A stretch of 64,000 bases of DNA, taken from assembly GCF_030019515.1 (NCBI RefSeq), contig NZ_JASEEQ010000009.1, forward strand, positions 124,001-188,000, given 5' to 3'. The position numbers were made by a program, and so were the translations under genes. Source of the DNA: Nocardioides sp. (lineage in GTDB: Bacteria > Actinomycetota > Actinomycetes > Propionibacteriales > Nocardioidaceae). Positions 17,929 through 25,866 of the stretch are shown here, piece by piece (within the stretch, counting starts at the first letter, position 1; every line of letters begins with the position of its first letter). The notes under the pieces were generated by a model that was not told the DNA's origin, did no database searches, and saw only the letters and a program-made list of their open reading frames with translations.

Positions 17929-18621
17929 TTATTCCATCGGGAGGGTCCAGTCGACGGGTCGGCCGCCCTGCTCGACCAGCAACCCGTTCACCCGGCTGAA
18001 GGGGCGCGAGCCGAAGAAGCCCCGGCTCGCCGACAGCGGGGAGGGGTGCGGCGACTCGACGGACGGGATCGCGCCGAGCATCGGCCTGAGGTTGCGCGCG
18101 TCGTTGCCCCAGAGGATCGCCACGCAGGGACCGCCGCGGGCGGCCAGCGCGTGGATCGCCCGCTCGGTGACCTCCTCCCAGCCGCGGCCGCGATGCGAGG
18201 CCGAGGCGCCGGGTCGCACGGTGAGCGCCCGGTTGAGCAGCATCACCCCCTGGTCCGCCCAGGCGGTCAGGTCGCCGTGGGCCGGGGTCTCGATGCCGAG
18301 GTCGAAGCGCAGCTCCTGGTAGATGTTCGCCAGGCTGCGCGGGATCGGCCGCACGTGCGCGTCGACCGCGAACGAGAGCCCGATCGGGTGCCCGGGCGTG
18401 GGGTAGGGGTCCTGCCCGACGATCAGCACCCGGACCTCGGCCAGCGGCCGCTGGAACGCCCGGAAGACGTGCTCGCCGGCCGGCAGGTAGGGCCGCCCCG
18501 CGGCGAGCTCCTCGCGCAGGAACCGCCCCATCGCCGCGACCCGCTCGTCCACCGGCGCCAATGCCTCTGCCCAGTCCGGCGCCATCAGCCCCTGGTCGAC
18601 CAACCCCGCCAGCGCGCTCAC
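17929..18621 (-). CDS. ung: Uracil-DNA glycosylase (family 1)
   Basis: 230 residues, the normal length for Ung. Motif [16 protein letters not shown] carries the catalytic Asp and the uracil-pocket Tyr, [11 protein letters not shown] follows, and [21 protein letters not shown] is the DNA minor-groove intercalation loop with the second catalytic His. It removes uracil from DNA and starts base-excision repair. GTG ([10 protein letters not shown]) was preferred to earlier ATGs because those codons fall in a palindromic intergenic element and are unlike the family. Its 3' end is 29 bp from the start of the dioxygenase gene on the same strand. Confidence 0.94.
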   Translation of the reverse strand: MSALAGLVDQGLMAPDWAEALAPVDERVAAMGRFLREELAAGRPYLPAGEHVFRAFQRPLAEVRVLIVGQDPYPTPGHPIGLSFAVDAHVRPIPRSLANIYQELRFDLGIETPAHGDLTAWADQGVMLLNRALTVRPGASASHRGRGWEEVTERAIHALAARGGPCVAILWGNDARNLRPMLGAIPSVESPHPSPLSASRGFFGSRPFSRVNGLLVEQGGRPVDWTLPME

Positions 18622-18650
18622 GCACCGCAGGCTAGCCGCCCGGCCCGCAC

Positions 18651-18740
18651 CGTCCAGGTTCATCGGCCGGCCGATGGAACCCGACCCTGGACGGTGCATC
18701 GTCCAGGCACGAGGTCTGTCGGCCGGCCGATGAAACTCGC
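18651..18740. repeat. Nested palindromes with CATCGGCCGGCCGATG core
   Basis: CATCGGCCGGCCGATG (18661-18676) is a perfect 16-bp palindrome, flanked by CCGTCCAGG (18651-18659) and its complement CCTGGACGG (18686-18694). A second TCGGCCGGCCGA core with a right-hand TGAAAC flank lies at about 18719-18730, and GGACGGTGCATCGTCC lies between. The segment separates ung from the end of the upstream gene on the same strand and could form a terminator. Confidence 0.65.
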
Positions 18741-18747
18741 GCCCGGA

Positions 18748-19791
18748 TCAGAAGCCAGCACGCCGCGGCAGGTACGGCGGGCGACCGCGCTCGCCGACAT
18801 GGACGTCGAGGATCGCCTGGTGGCTGGCGTCGGCGGCCACGGCGGACTGGTTGGCGACCAGCACGCTGCGGCCGAGGAAGGTCGCGCTGCACGGGGTGTC
18901 GAAGGGGATCGGCGAGCCGTTGTCGCCGGTGAGCGGGGTGCCGAAGCGCCGGACCTCCTCGCCGGCCGGGGTGAGCTCGACGAGCTGGTTCGCCAGGCCC
19001 GCGAGGGCGACGTACACGTGCCCCGACCGGCCGATGCCGAACCCGTCGGGCAGGTCGCCGGGCTGGGAGGTCCAGAGCGTCTCGACCGTGCCGGGCCGGC
19101 CGGAGGCCGTGACCGGCAGCCGGTAGAGCGCGCCGTTCGTGGGCAGGTCGCTGCCGTCGCTGACGGTCTGCTGGGTGATCAGGAGGTCGCCGCGACCCGG
19201 CCGGTAGCGGATGCCGGCGGTCCCGAACTCGACCGCGCCGTCGAGCGCCGGCGAGGTGAACCACCGGCGGGGCGTCCGCGAGCCGTGCGGGACCTTCCAG
19301 ATCACGCCGTCGGCGTAGTCGGTGACGAACAGGGCGCCGCCGGGACCCCACGTCGCGTAGTTCGGCACCGCGCCGTCGGGGAACCGCACGACCCGGCGGA
19401 ACCGGCCGGTCCGGACGTCGAGGGTGAGCACCGAGGCCGTCGAGGTCTCCAGCAGCACCAGCCGGCCGTCGCGGGTCTGGTTGGCGACCTGGACCCCGTG
19501 GTCCGCGTCGAGGCGCTGGCCCGGCACCGACCACGACCGCAGCAGGGTGCCGTCGGCGGCCCACTCGAAGACCCGCGAGGGCGCGGTGCTGCCCGAGTCG
19601 ACGTAGCTGCCGGCGTAGACCCGGCCGTTGGTGTGGGCGTGGACGTACGCCGGGAACCCGGGCGCGGGCACCAACGAGAGGACCCGGGTGTCGCCGGGCT
19701 CGCGGGTGGACGCGCGGGCCTGCGCCGGGGCGGGCGCCCAGGCGGTGGCCGCGAGCGCGGCGACCGTGAGCACCGCCAGCAGCCGCCTCAC
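18748..19791 (-). CDS. Secreted NHL/SMP-30-like beta-propeller protein
   Basis: 347 residues. An N-terminal signal peptide (RRLLAVLTVAALAATAWAPAPAQA) is followed by repeats with the look of a propeller: GRVYAGSYVDSG, DGRLVLLETSTASVLTLDVRTG, GALFVTDYADGVIWKVP, GDLLITQQTV, GHVYVALAGLANQLVELTPAG. SMP-30/strictosidine-synthase-like and ScyD/E-like proteins share this pattern; it may be a lactonase or a binding protein. GTG start and upstream stop share GTGA, so it is translationally coupled to the flavin amine oxidase. Both proteins carry export signals, which suggests they act on the same compound outside the cytoplasm. Confidence 0.75.
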   Translation of the reverse strand: MRRLLAVLTVAALAATAWAPAPAQARASTREPGDTRVLSLVPAPGFPAYVHAHTNGRVYAGSYVDSGSTAPSRVFEWAADGTLLRSWSVPGQRLDADHGVQVANQTRDGRLVLLETSTASVLTLDVRTGRFRRVVRFPDGAVPNYATWGPGGALFVTDYADGVIWKVPHGSRTPRRWFTSPALDGAVEFGTAGIRYRPGRGDLLITQQTVSDGSDLPTNGALYRLPVTASGRPGTVETLWTSQPGDLPDGFGIGRSGHVYVALAGLANQLVELTPAGEEVRRFGTPLTGDNGSPIPFDTPCSATFLGRSVLVANQSAVAADASHQAILDVHVGERGRPPYLPRRAGF

Positions 19792-21356
19792 AGCCGCTCC
19801 CCGACCTCGATCGCCGCCCGCTCGCCGGCCCGCACCGCGCCGTCCATGTAGCCGGTCCAGTACGTCGAGGTCTCGGTGCCGGCCCAGTGCACGCGGCCGA
19901 ACGGCTGCCGGATCGCGGACCCGAACTGCACCATCGTGCCGGGCGCGTAGTTGGCGACCGGCCCACCGGTGGTCCACCGCTCCTTGGTCCAGTCCTGCTC
20001 GGCGTACTCGATCGGGTGCAGCGCCTGCTCGCCGAACAGCGCCGCGAACCCCTCCAGCACCGCCCGCTTCCGCTCGGCCCGCGGGAGCACGCCGTACTGG
20101 CGCCAGGTGGAGCCGCCGACGAAGGCCAGGAGCACTCCCGGCTCGCCCTCGGCCGGCGAGTTGTCGAACACCGCGCGGGCGGCGCCGGCGTCGTTGAGGC
20201 CGAAGCCGTTGAGCCCGGCCGCCCGCCAGAACGGGGTCCGGTAGACCGCGTCGCACTTCATCAGCTGGCCCATGTCCAGGTGGCGCAGCAGCTGCAGTCG
20301 CTGCGCGGGGAGGCGCGGGAACCAGTCGATGTCGAGCACCAGCGGCGGCGGCGCCGCCACGACGACCCGGCGGGCCCGGACGGTGCCGCGCGCGCTGTGC
20401 ACGAGCACGTGACCGTCGTGCTGCTCGATGCGGCGCACCGGCGCTCGCAGCGCCACGACGTCGCCCAGCCGGCGCGCCAGCCGGAGCGGGATCAGCTGCG
20501 AGCCGCCGACGAAGCGGCGCTCCTGGGCGCCGTTCGCGGTGTCGGAGTTGCGCGAGAACGTCCCGACGTTGCGCTCGTTGCCCGAGCAGGCGACGTACCA
20601 GAGCACGTAGAGCAGGGACAGCTCGTTGGGGTCGGCCCCGAACCCCGGCTGGGTCCAGCACTCGATGAGGTTCTCGACGCCGTCGCCGTTGACCGCGTTG
20701 GCCCGGATCCACTCGCCGAGCGTCATCGCGTCCCACTCGGCGGCGCGCGGGTGGGTCCACGGCGCGTCGACGGCGATCTCGGCGGCCATGTTGTCGATGC
20801 GGGTCAGCAGGACGGCCGCGTCGGGGAGGATCGTGGGGTCCGGCGGGACGGTGCCGGAGTACTCCTGCCGCCCGGTCAGCGAGGACACGTAGACGCTGTT
20901 GCCCTCGTTGTACTCCAGGAACGTCGGCACCTTCAGCTCCCGCGCGAGCCGGGCGATGTGGCCCTGGGTGGGGCCGATGAACGCGCCGCCGGCCTCGATC
21001 GTGGCGCCGCGGCTGCCGGGCGCGGTGAGGTGGTGGTTGAGCACCCGGCCGCCGACCCGGCCGCGCGCCTCGAGGAGCAGTACGTCGTGCCCGGCGCGGG
21101 CCAGGTCGCGGGCCGCGACCAGCCCGGAGAGGCCGCCGCCGACCACGACGGCGTCGACCCGCCTCGGCAGCGAGCCCTGGCGCGAGCCCGCGGCGACCGC
21201 GTCGTGCAGGGCGCCGGTGCCGAGCGCCAGCCCGCTGGCGGCGGCGCCGCCGAGCAGCAGCCGGCGGGACAGCGCCGGGTGCGGCGGCGCGGGGCTCCGG
21301 GCGGGAGTCGGGGCGGGGTGCAGGGGCTGGGTCACGGCGGCTCCTGGGACGGCCAT
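19788..21356 (-). CDS. Flavin monoamine oxidase family protein, probable Tat substrate
   Basis: 522 residues. The N-terminus carries a twin-arginine-like signal, LSRRLLLGGAAASGLALG, about 30 residues in. The FAD fingerprint is VVVGGGLSGLVAARDLARAGHDVLLLEARGRVGGR region, and the C-terminal flavin-binding part has VHWAGTETSTYWTGYMDGAVRAGERAA, typical of monoamine oxidases. TKERWTTGG and NYAPG lie before it as in MAO-type enzymes. It would deaminate an amine, making an aldehyde, ammonia and H2O2. The divergent TetR gene and the inverted repeat between them suggest amine-responsive control. A later GTG (VTQPL) is an alternative start. Confidence 0.87.
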   Translation of the reverse strand: MAVPGAAVTQPLHPAPTPARSPAPPHPALSRRLLLGGAAASGLALGTGALHDAVAAGSRQGSLPRRVDAVVVGGGLSGLVAARDLARAGHDVLLLEARGRVGGRVLNHHLTAPGSRGATIEAGGAFIGPTQGHIARLARELKVPTFLEYNEGNSVYVSSLTGRQEYSGTVPPDPTILPDAAVLLTRIDNMAAEIAVDAPWTHPRAAEWDAMTLGEWIRANAVNGDGVENLIECWTQPGFGADPNELSLLYVLWYVACSGNERNVGTFSRNSDTANGAQERRFVGGSQLIPLRLARRLGDVVALRAPVRRIEQHDGHVLVHSARGTVRARRVVVAAPPPLVLDIDWFPRLPAQRLQLLRHLDMGQLMKCDAVYRTPFWRAAGLNGFGLNDAGAARAVFDNSPAEGEPGVLLAFVGGSTWRQYGVLPRAERKRAVLEGFAALFGEQALHPIEYAEQDWTKERWTTGGPVANYAPGTMVQFGSAIRQPFGRVHWAGTETSTYWTGYMDGAVRAGERAAIEVGERL

Positions 21357-21360
21357 ACCT

Positions 21361-21383
21361 GAACATGTGTCAGATTCGTGTTC
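21361..21383. promoter_or_regulatory. TetR operator candidate between divergent genes
   Basis: GAACATG (21361-21367) and CGTGTTC (21377-21383) form a 7-bp inverted repeat with one mismatch and 9-bp spacing. It lies between the flavin oxidase start and the TetR start, upstream of the TACACT -10 of the TetR gene, where the encoded TetR protein could repress both genes. Confidence 0.5.
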
Positions 21384-21389
21384 GTACCC

Positions 21390-21395
21390 TACACT
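21390..21395 (+). promoter_or_regulatory. Leaderless-type -10 element of the TetR gene
   Basis: TACACT fits the actinobacterial TANNNT -10 and ends exactly 7 nt before the GTG start. That spacing places the transcript start at the start codon, which supports the GTG choice. Confidence 0.5.
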
Positions 21396-21402
21396 CGCAA
21401 CC

Positions 21403-22065
21403 GTGCCTGCCGCGGCTGCGACCCCGACCACCCCCCCGAAGCGACGGGTTCCGCGCCAGGAGCGCAGCCGCCGCCGCGTCGAGGACCTGCTCGACGCGGC
21501 GGCGCGGCTGGTCGTCGACCACGGCGTCGAGGCCCTCACCACCCGTGACATCGCCGTGGCGGCGGGGGTGCCGGTCGCCTCGCTCTACCAGTACTTCTCC
21601 GACAAGGAGGACGTCATGCTCGCGCTGGCCCAGCGCGACATGGCGGAGATGGACGCGCAGGTCGCGGAGGACCTCGCCGCCGTCGACGTGCACTCGGTCG
21701 CCGTCCTCGTGCGGACCACGATGCGGGCGTTCGTGAGCGTCTACCACCGGCGTCCGGCGTTCGTGGAGATCTACCTGCGCGGCCGCACCAACCTCGCCGT
21801 GCACCGCTTCGGCCGCGAGCACAACGCCCGGATCGCCGAGACGCTGCGGGCCTTCGCGATCGAGGCCGGCCTGGCCCGCGACGACCTGCCCCGCTCGGCC
21901 GCCGTCCTGGCCGTCGAGGTCGGCGACCGCGTCTTCCAGCTCGCGTTCGAGGAGTCCCTGGACGGCGACCAGGAGCTGGTCGAGGAGGGCATCGCGATGG
22001 TCACCGCCTACCTCGAGCGCTACGCCGCCCCCGGGCCCGACCTAACCACCGAGGAGACCCCATGA
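21403..22065 (+). CDS. TetR family transcriptional regulator
   Basis: 220 residues. The N-terminal helix-turn-helix is clear (RVEDLLDAAARLVVDHG, then LTTRDIAVAAGVPVASLYQYFSDKEDVMLAL), preceded by about 20 Pro/Arg-rich residues. The C-terminal ligand domain includes RPAFVEIYLRGRTNLAVHRFGREHN. It probably represses itself and the divergent amine oxidase-propeller operon through the inverted repeat between them. The GTG start is set by a -10 element 7 nt upstream. Its TGA overlaps the ATG of the sugar-kinase gene, so regulator and kinase share an mRNA. Confidence 0.88.
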   Translation: MPAAAATPTTPPKRRVPRQERSRRRVEDLLDAAARLVVDHGVEALTTRDIAVAAGVPVASLYQYFSDKEDVMLALAQRDMAEMDAQVAEDLAAVDVHSVAVLVRTTMRAFVSVYHRRPAFVEIYLRGRTNLAVHRFGREHNARIAETLRAFAIEAGLARDDLPRSAAVLAVEVGDRVFQLAFEESLDGDQELVEEGIAMVTAYLERYAAPGPDLTTEETP

Positions 22066-23000
22066 GGATCGCCACCGTCGGCGTGCACGTCCTCGACATC
22101 CACGTGGTCGGCATCGAGTCGATCCCCGAGCGCTCCGACGGCCAGCTGGTGGAGACGATCCGGACGTCCCCCGCGGGCACCGCGGGCGGTACGGCGGTCG
22201 TGCTCAGCCGGCTCGGCGCGCAGGTGCTGAGCTTCGGCGCGGTCGGCGCCGACCCGCTCGGCAGCACCCTGCTGGCGCTGCTCGAGCGCGAGGGCGTCGA
22301 CGTGACGGGCCTGGTCCGCAGGGCCGACCAGCAGACCTCGGCCTCGGTGCTGCCGGTGCGTGCCAACGGCGACCGGCCCGCCTGGCACTGCATCGGTGCG
22401 AACGGCGCGTTCACCCTCGACGACCTGGACCTCGGCGCCCTGGAGGGGTGCACCCACGTGCACCTGGGCGGCCCGGAGTTCCTCGGCGGGGAGGCGGCCG
22501 GCCGGCTGCTCGCCCAGGCCCGCTCGCTGGGGGCGACGACCTCGCTGGACCTCCTGGCTCCCGGCGACCCCGACCTGCTCGCCTGGGTGGCCGACGCGCT
22601 GCCGCACACCGACTACCTGCTCCCCAACGACGAGCAGGTGCTGGGGTTCACCGGGGCCGCCTCGCTCGCGGACGGCGCCCGGGCGCTCGTCGCCGCGGGC
22701 GCCGGGTGCGTGGCGGTGACCCAGGGCAGCCGCGGCGCGCTGGTCGTGACCGCGGACGAGGTGATCGAGGTGCCGGCGTACGCCGTCGAGGTGGTCGACA
22801 CCACCGGCTGCGGCGACGCGTTCTCCGCCGGCTTCCTGCGCGGCCTCTCGCTCGGCCGCGACCTGCGGGGCGCCGCCGAGCTCGGGTGCGCCACCGCCGC
22901 CCAGGTCGCCCAGGGCCTCGGCACCGACGCCGGCGACTACTCGCTGGACTCCGTGGTGGCCTTCGCGGCATCGAGCGCCACCCGCTCGGGAGTGCGCTGA
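22062..23000 (+). CDS. PfkB family carbohydrate kinase
   Basis: 312 residues. The ribokinase-like fold is shown by the substrate-binding start TVGVHVLDIHVVGIESIP, the Gly-rich PAGTAGGTAVVLSRLGAQV and the C-terminal PfkB signature DTTGCGDAFSAGFLRGLSLG with catalytic Asp. Members phosphorylate sugars, nucleosides or sugar acids. ATGA overlap links it to the TetR gene. Its last 64 bp overlap, on the opposite strand, the 3' end of a PLP decarboxylase gene. Substrate unknown; a product of the amine-oxidase branch is possible but untested. Confidence 0.85.
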   Translation: MRIATVGVHVLDIHVVGIESIPERSDGQLVETIRTSPAGTAGGTAVVLSRLGAQVLSFGAVGADPLGSTLLALLEREGVDVTGLVRRADQQTSASVLPVRANGDRPAWHCIGANGAFTLDDLDLGALEGCTHVHLGGPEFLGGEAAGRLLAQARSLGATTSLDLLAPGDPDLLAWVADALPHTDYLLPNDEQVLGFTGAASLADGARALVAAGAGCVAVTQGSRGALVVTADEVIEVPAYAVEVVDTTGCGDAFSAGFLRGLSLGRDLRGAAELGCATAAQVAQGLGTDAGDYSLDSVVAFAASSATRSGVR

Positions 23001-24442
23001 CGCACCGGCCGGGCCAGCCGGTCCAGGAATGCCACCAGCAGCGCCTCGCGCATCGCGGGGGAGGCCAGGTCGAGCATCGCGTTGACCTCGGCCATCCGCT
23101 CGGGAAGGTCGAGCCCGGCGGCGTCGCCGCCCACCAGGCCCGCGGCGGCCAGCAGGCCGTCGAAGTCCTCGTCGGAGAGCGTGGCCGGGTCGAGGGCGCC
23201 GATGAACTCCGCGATGCCCGGATCCACCGACACCGGCCCGGACTCCTGCGCGGCCGCCACCGAGTCGGCCAGGGCGGTGAGGAAGTCGTCGACGTGCGCG
23301 TTGGTCGCGGCGCTCACCGAGAGGTGGATGGTCGGCGGCTGACCGGCGTACGACATCTGCGGCTGGACGTACCACCCGCGCGCCGCCATCTCGTCGCAGA
23401 CCGTGAACGCGTCGCAGCCGGCGTCGGTCGCGATCGCGACCAGCGTCGAGTCGGGGGCGGCCGCGAGCGAGAGCGCCGGGATGTCGGCGAGCCCTGCGAC
23501 GATCGCGTCGACGGCTTCGAAGGTCTCTCGGGAGAGGAGCTCGTACCCCGTGTCACCCAGCGACTGCACGACCGCCCAGGCCCCGGCCAGGGGTCCGCCC
23601 GACTTGGTCGACTGCAGGGTGGAGTTCAGCATCGTGTAGCCCGGCCACGCCGCGGACGCGAAGTACTGCGGGCGCCGCAGCCCGGCCGTGCGGTGCAGCA
23701 GCACGGACGTGCCCTTGGGCGCGTAGCCGTACTTGTGCAGGTCCACCGAGATCGAGGTGACGCCCTCGACCGCGAACGTCCACGCCGGCACCGACCGGCC
23801 CAGACGGGCCGCGTAGGGCAGCACCCAGCCGCCGATGCACGCGTCCACGTGGCACCGGATGCCGCGGGCCGCGGCCACCGCCGCGACCTGCGTGACCGGG
23901 TCCACGACGCCGTGGGCGTACGACGGCGCCGACGCCGCCACGAGCACCGTGCGGTCGGGGTCCTCGTCGATCGCGGCGGCCATCGCGGCCGGGTCGGCGC
24001 GGAAGTCCGGTCCGACCGGGACCAGCACGGCCTCGACGCCGAAGTAGTGCGCGGCCTTGTGGAACGCCGCGTGCGCGGTGGTGGGCAGCACCATCCGCGG
24101 CCGCGCGAGGTCCGGCCGGCTGTCGCGCGCGCCCTGCACGGCGAGCAGCACCGACTCGGTGCCGCCCGAGGTGACCGTGCCGACGCAGGTGTCGGGCGCG
24201 TCGAGCAGGTCGGCGGCGAAGCCGACCAGGTCGTTCTCCATCTGCAGCAGGCTCGGGAACGCGGTCGGGTCCAGGCCGTTGGAGCCGGCGTACGCCGCGA
24301 CCGCCTCGCGGCCGATCCGGTCGATGTCGGGCAGGCCCGAGTCGTAGACGTAGGCCAGGGTGCGCCCGCCGTGCACCGGCAGGTCGGCGGCCTGCATCGC
24401 CCGGAGCCGGGCGAGCGCGTCGTCGTGCGGTGCGCCGATCAT
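22937..24442 (-). CDS. PLP-dependent decarboxylase/lyase of the group II (tyrosine decarboxylase/S1P lyase-like) type
   Basis: 501 residues. The fold-type I core shows TSGGTESVLLAVQGAR, the cofactor Asp-Ala in HVDACIGGWVLP and the Schiff-base lysine in SVDLHKYGYAPKGTSVLLHR. The combination SGGTES plus DLHKYGYAPKG is typical of sphingosine-1-phosphate lyase and archaeal-type tyrosine/aspartate decarboxylases. It would decarboxylate an amino acid or cleave a phospho-amino-alcohol. A C-terminal helical region of about 90 residues (after about 410) is beyond the core. The MFS gene lies directly upstream with an ATGA overlap, resembling an amino acid decarboxylase with its own carrier. The 3' end overlaps the PfkB kinase gene. 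Confidence 0.82.
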   Translation of the reverse strand: MIGAPHDDALARLRAMQAADLPVHGGRTLAYVYDSGLPDIDRIGREAVAAYAGSNGLDPTAFPSLLQMENDLVGFAADLLDAPDTCVGTVTSGGTESVLLAVQGARDSRPDLARPRMVLPTTAHAAFHKAAHYFGVEAVLVPVGPDFRADPAAMAAAIDEDPDRTVLVAASAPSYAHGVVDPVTQVAAVAAARGIRCHVDACIGGWVLPYAARLGRSVPAWTFAVEGVTSISVDLHKYGYAPKGTSVLLHRTAGLRRPQYFASAAWPGYTMLNSTLQSTKSGGPLAGAWAVVQSLGDTGYELLSRETFEAVDAIVAGLADIPALSLAAAPDSTLVAIATDAGCDAFTVCDEMAARGWYVQPQMSYAGQPPTIHLSVSAATNAHVDDFLTALADSVAAAQESGPVSVDPGIAEFIGALDPATLSDEDFDGLLAAAGLVGGDAAGLDLPERMAEVNAMLDLASPAMREALLVAFLDRLARPVRQRTPERVALDAAKATTESSE

Positions 24443-25770
24443 GCCGCCACCGCCGCCTCGACCTGGGCCGCGTCCAGCGAGTAGCGCCGCAGCCACAGCA
24501 GGCTGAGCGCCGTCAGCACGGCCGGCAGCACGGAGAACCCGAGCACGATCGCGGTCAGCGCGGAGTCCGGCTGGGCGACGTCGCCGTCGGTGGAGGACCG
24601 GTAGCCGCCGATCGCCAGCACCAGCGCGTAGATGCCCGGGCCGAGCGCGAGGCCGAGGGTCTCGCCCGCGGTCCACACCCCGGTGTAGACGCCGACCCGG
24701 TTGGAGCCGGTCCGCACCGCGTCGACCGCGGCGGCGTCCGGCAGCATCGCCATCGGGAAGACCTGGCACCCGGCGTACCCGACCCCGACCAGGGCGACGG
24801 CCAGGTAGACGAGCGCCGGCGGCGCGCTGCGGGCCGTCACGGTGAGCAGGGCGCCGGCGCCGAGGAAGACCGATGCGGCGAGGTAGCCGCGCTTCTTGCC
24901 GATCCGGGTGCCGATCGCCGACCACACCGGGGTGAGCAGCAGCGCCGGTCCGACGAAGCAGATGAACAGCACGGTGGCCGCGCCGTCCTTGCCGAGCACG
25001 TCGGAGGCCAGGTAGTCCACGCCGGCGAGCATGCAGCCGGTCGCGAGCGCCTGGATGACGAAGCAGGTCAGCAGCCAGCGGAAGTCCCGGGCCGTCGCCA
25101 CGATCCGGAGCTGGTCGCGCAGGCTCCCCGCGCCCGGCTGCGGTGCCGCCACCGGTGCCCGGCGGGTGCCGGCGTACGCGCTGACGACGCCGACCAGGAT
25201 GATCAGCGCCATCGCGACGCCCATCACCCGGTAGCCGTCCCGGCCGCCGACCGCGTCCCGGATCGCCGGGGCGCTCGCGCCCGCGAGCAGGATCGTGAAC
25301 GCCAGGATCGCCACCCGCCAGGTCATGATCCGGGTGCGCTCGTCGTACGACGCGGTCATCTCGGCCGGCATCGCCACGTACGGCACCTGGAAGAACGCGT
25401 ACGCCGTCGCGCACGCCAGGAACAGCACCAGCACCCAGGCCGCCTCGGCGACCCGGCCCATCTCCGGGGCGGCGAACAGCAGCGCGAACCCGACCGCCAG
25501 GCCGATCCCCGCGCGCAGCAGCCAGGGCCGGCGCGGGCCGCGCGCATCGACGGTGCGGTCGCTGATCCGTCCGGCGATCGGGTTGAGGATCACGTCCCAC
25601 GCCTTGGGCAGGAACACGATGAACCCGGCGATGATCGCGCTGATCCCCAGGCTGTCGGTGAGGTAGGGCAGCAGCATCAGCCCCGGCACCGTCCCGAACG
25701 CACCCGTGGCCACGCTCCCCGACCCGTACCCGACCCGTACTCCGCGGGGCAGGGTGTCGGTGGCTGGCAT
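24439..25770 (-). CDS. MFS transporter of the GPH (MelB-like) type
   Basis: 443 residues with about 12 hydrophobic helices. The N-terminal GYGSGSVATGAFGTVPGLMLLPYLTDSLG and PKAWDVILNPIAGRISDRT segments match the glycoside-pentoside-hexuronide:cation symporter group, where the Asp in helix 2 couples to a cation. The substrate may be a sugar, or, given the coupled decarboxylase gene downstream (ATGA overlap), an amino acid or its product. It lies in the cytoplasmic membrane. A palindromic element stands just upstream. Confidence 0.82.
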   Translation of the reverse strand: MPATDTLPRGVRVGYGSGSVATGAFGTVPGLMLLPYLTDSLGISAIIAGFIVFLPKAWDVILNPIAGRISDRTVDARGPRRPWLLRAGIGLAVGFALLFAAPEMGRVAEAAWVLVLFLACATAYAFFQVPYVAMPAEMTASYDERTRIMTWRVAILAFTILLAGASAPAIRDAVGGRDGYRVMGVAMALIILVGVVSAYAGTRRAPVAAPQPGAGSLRDQLRIVATARDFRWLLTCFVIQALATGCMLAGVDYLASDVLGKDGAATVLFICFVGPALLLTPVWSAIGTRIGKKRGYLAASVFLGAGALLTVTARSAPPALVYLAVALVGVGYAGCQVFPMAMLPDAAAVDAVRTGSNRVGVYTGVWTAGETLGLALGPGIYALVLAIGGYRSSTDGDVAQPDSALTAIVLGFSVLPAVLTALSLLWLRRYSLDAAQVEAAVAA

Positions 25771-25787
25771 GCCCGGAGGCTAGCGGT

Positions 25788-25846
25788 CGGTTTCCCCGGC
25801 CGGCCGGGGAAACCGGTTCTTGTCGGGGGAAACTTCGCCCGACAAG
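25788..25846. repeat. GTTTCCCCGG palindrome plus second stem, third copy
   Basis: CGGTTTCCCCGG (25788-25799) and its complement (25804-25815) around CCGG form a perfect palindrome with arms identical to palindrome B at 17088. A second perfect stem follows: CTTGTCGGG (25819-25827) with CCCGACAAG (25838-25846) around GGAAACTTCG. It sits between the 3' end of the PhaC-like gene and the MFS gene start, as a terminator would. Confidence 0.8.
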
Positions 25847-25866
25847 TGGAGGCTCTGCCCCACAGG

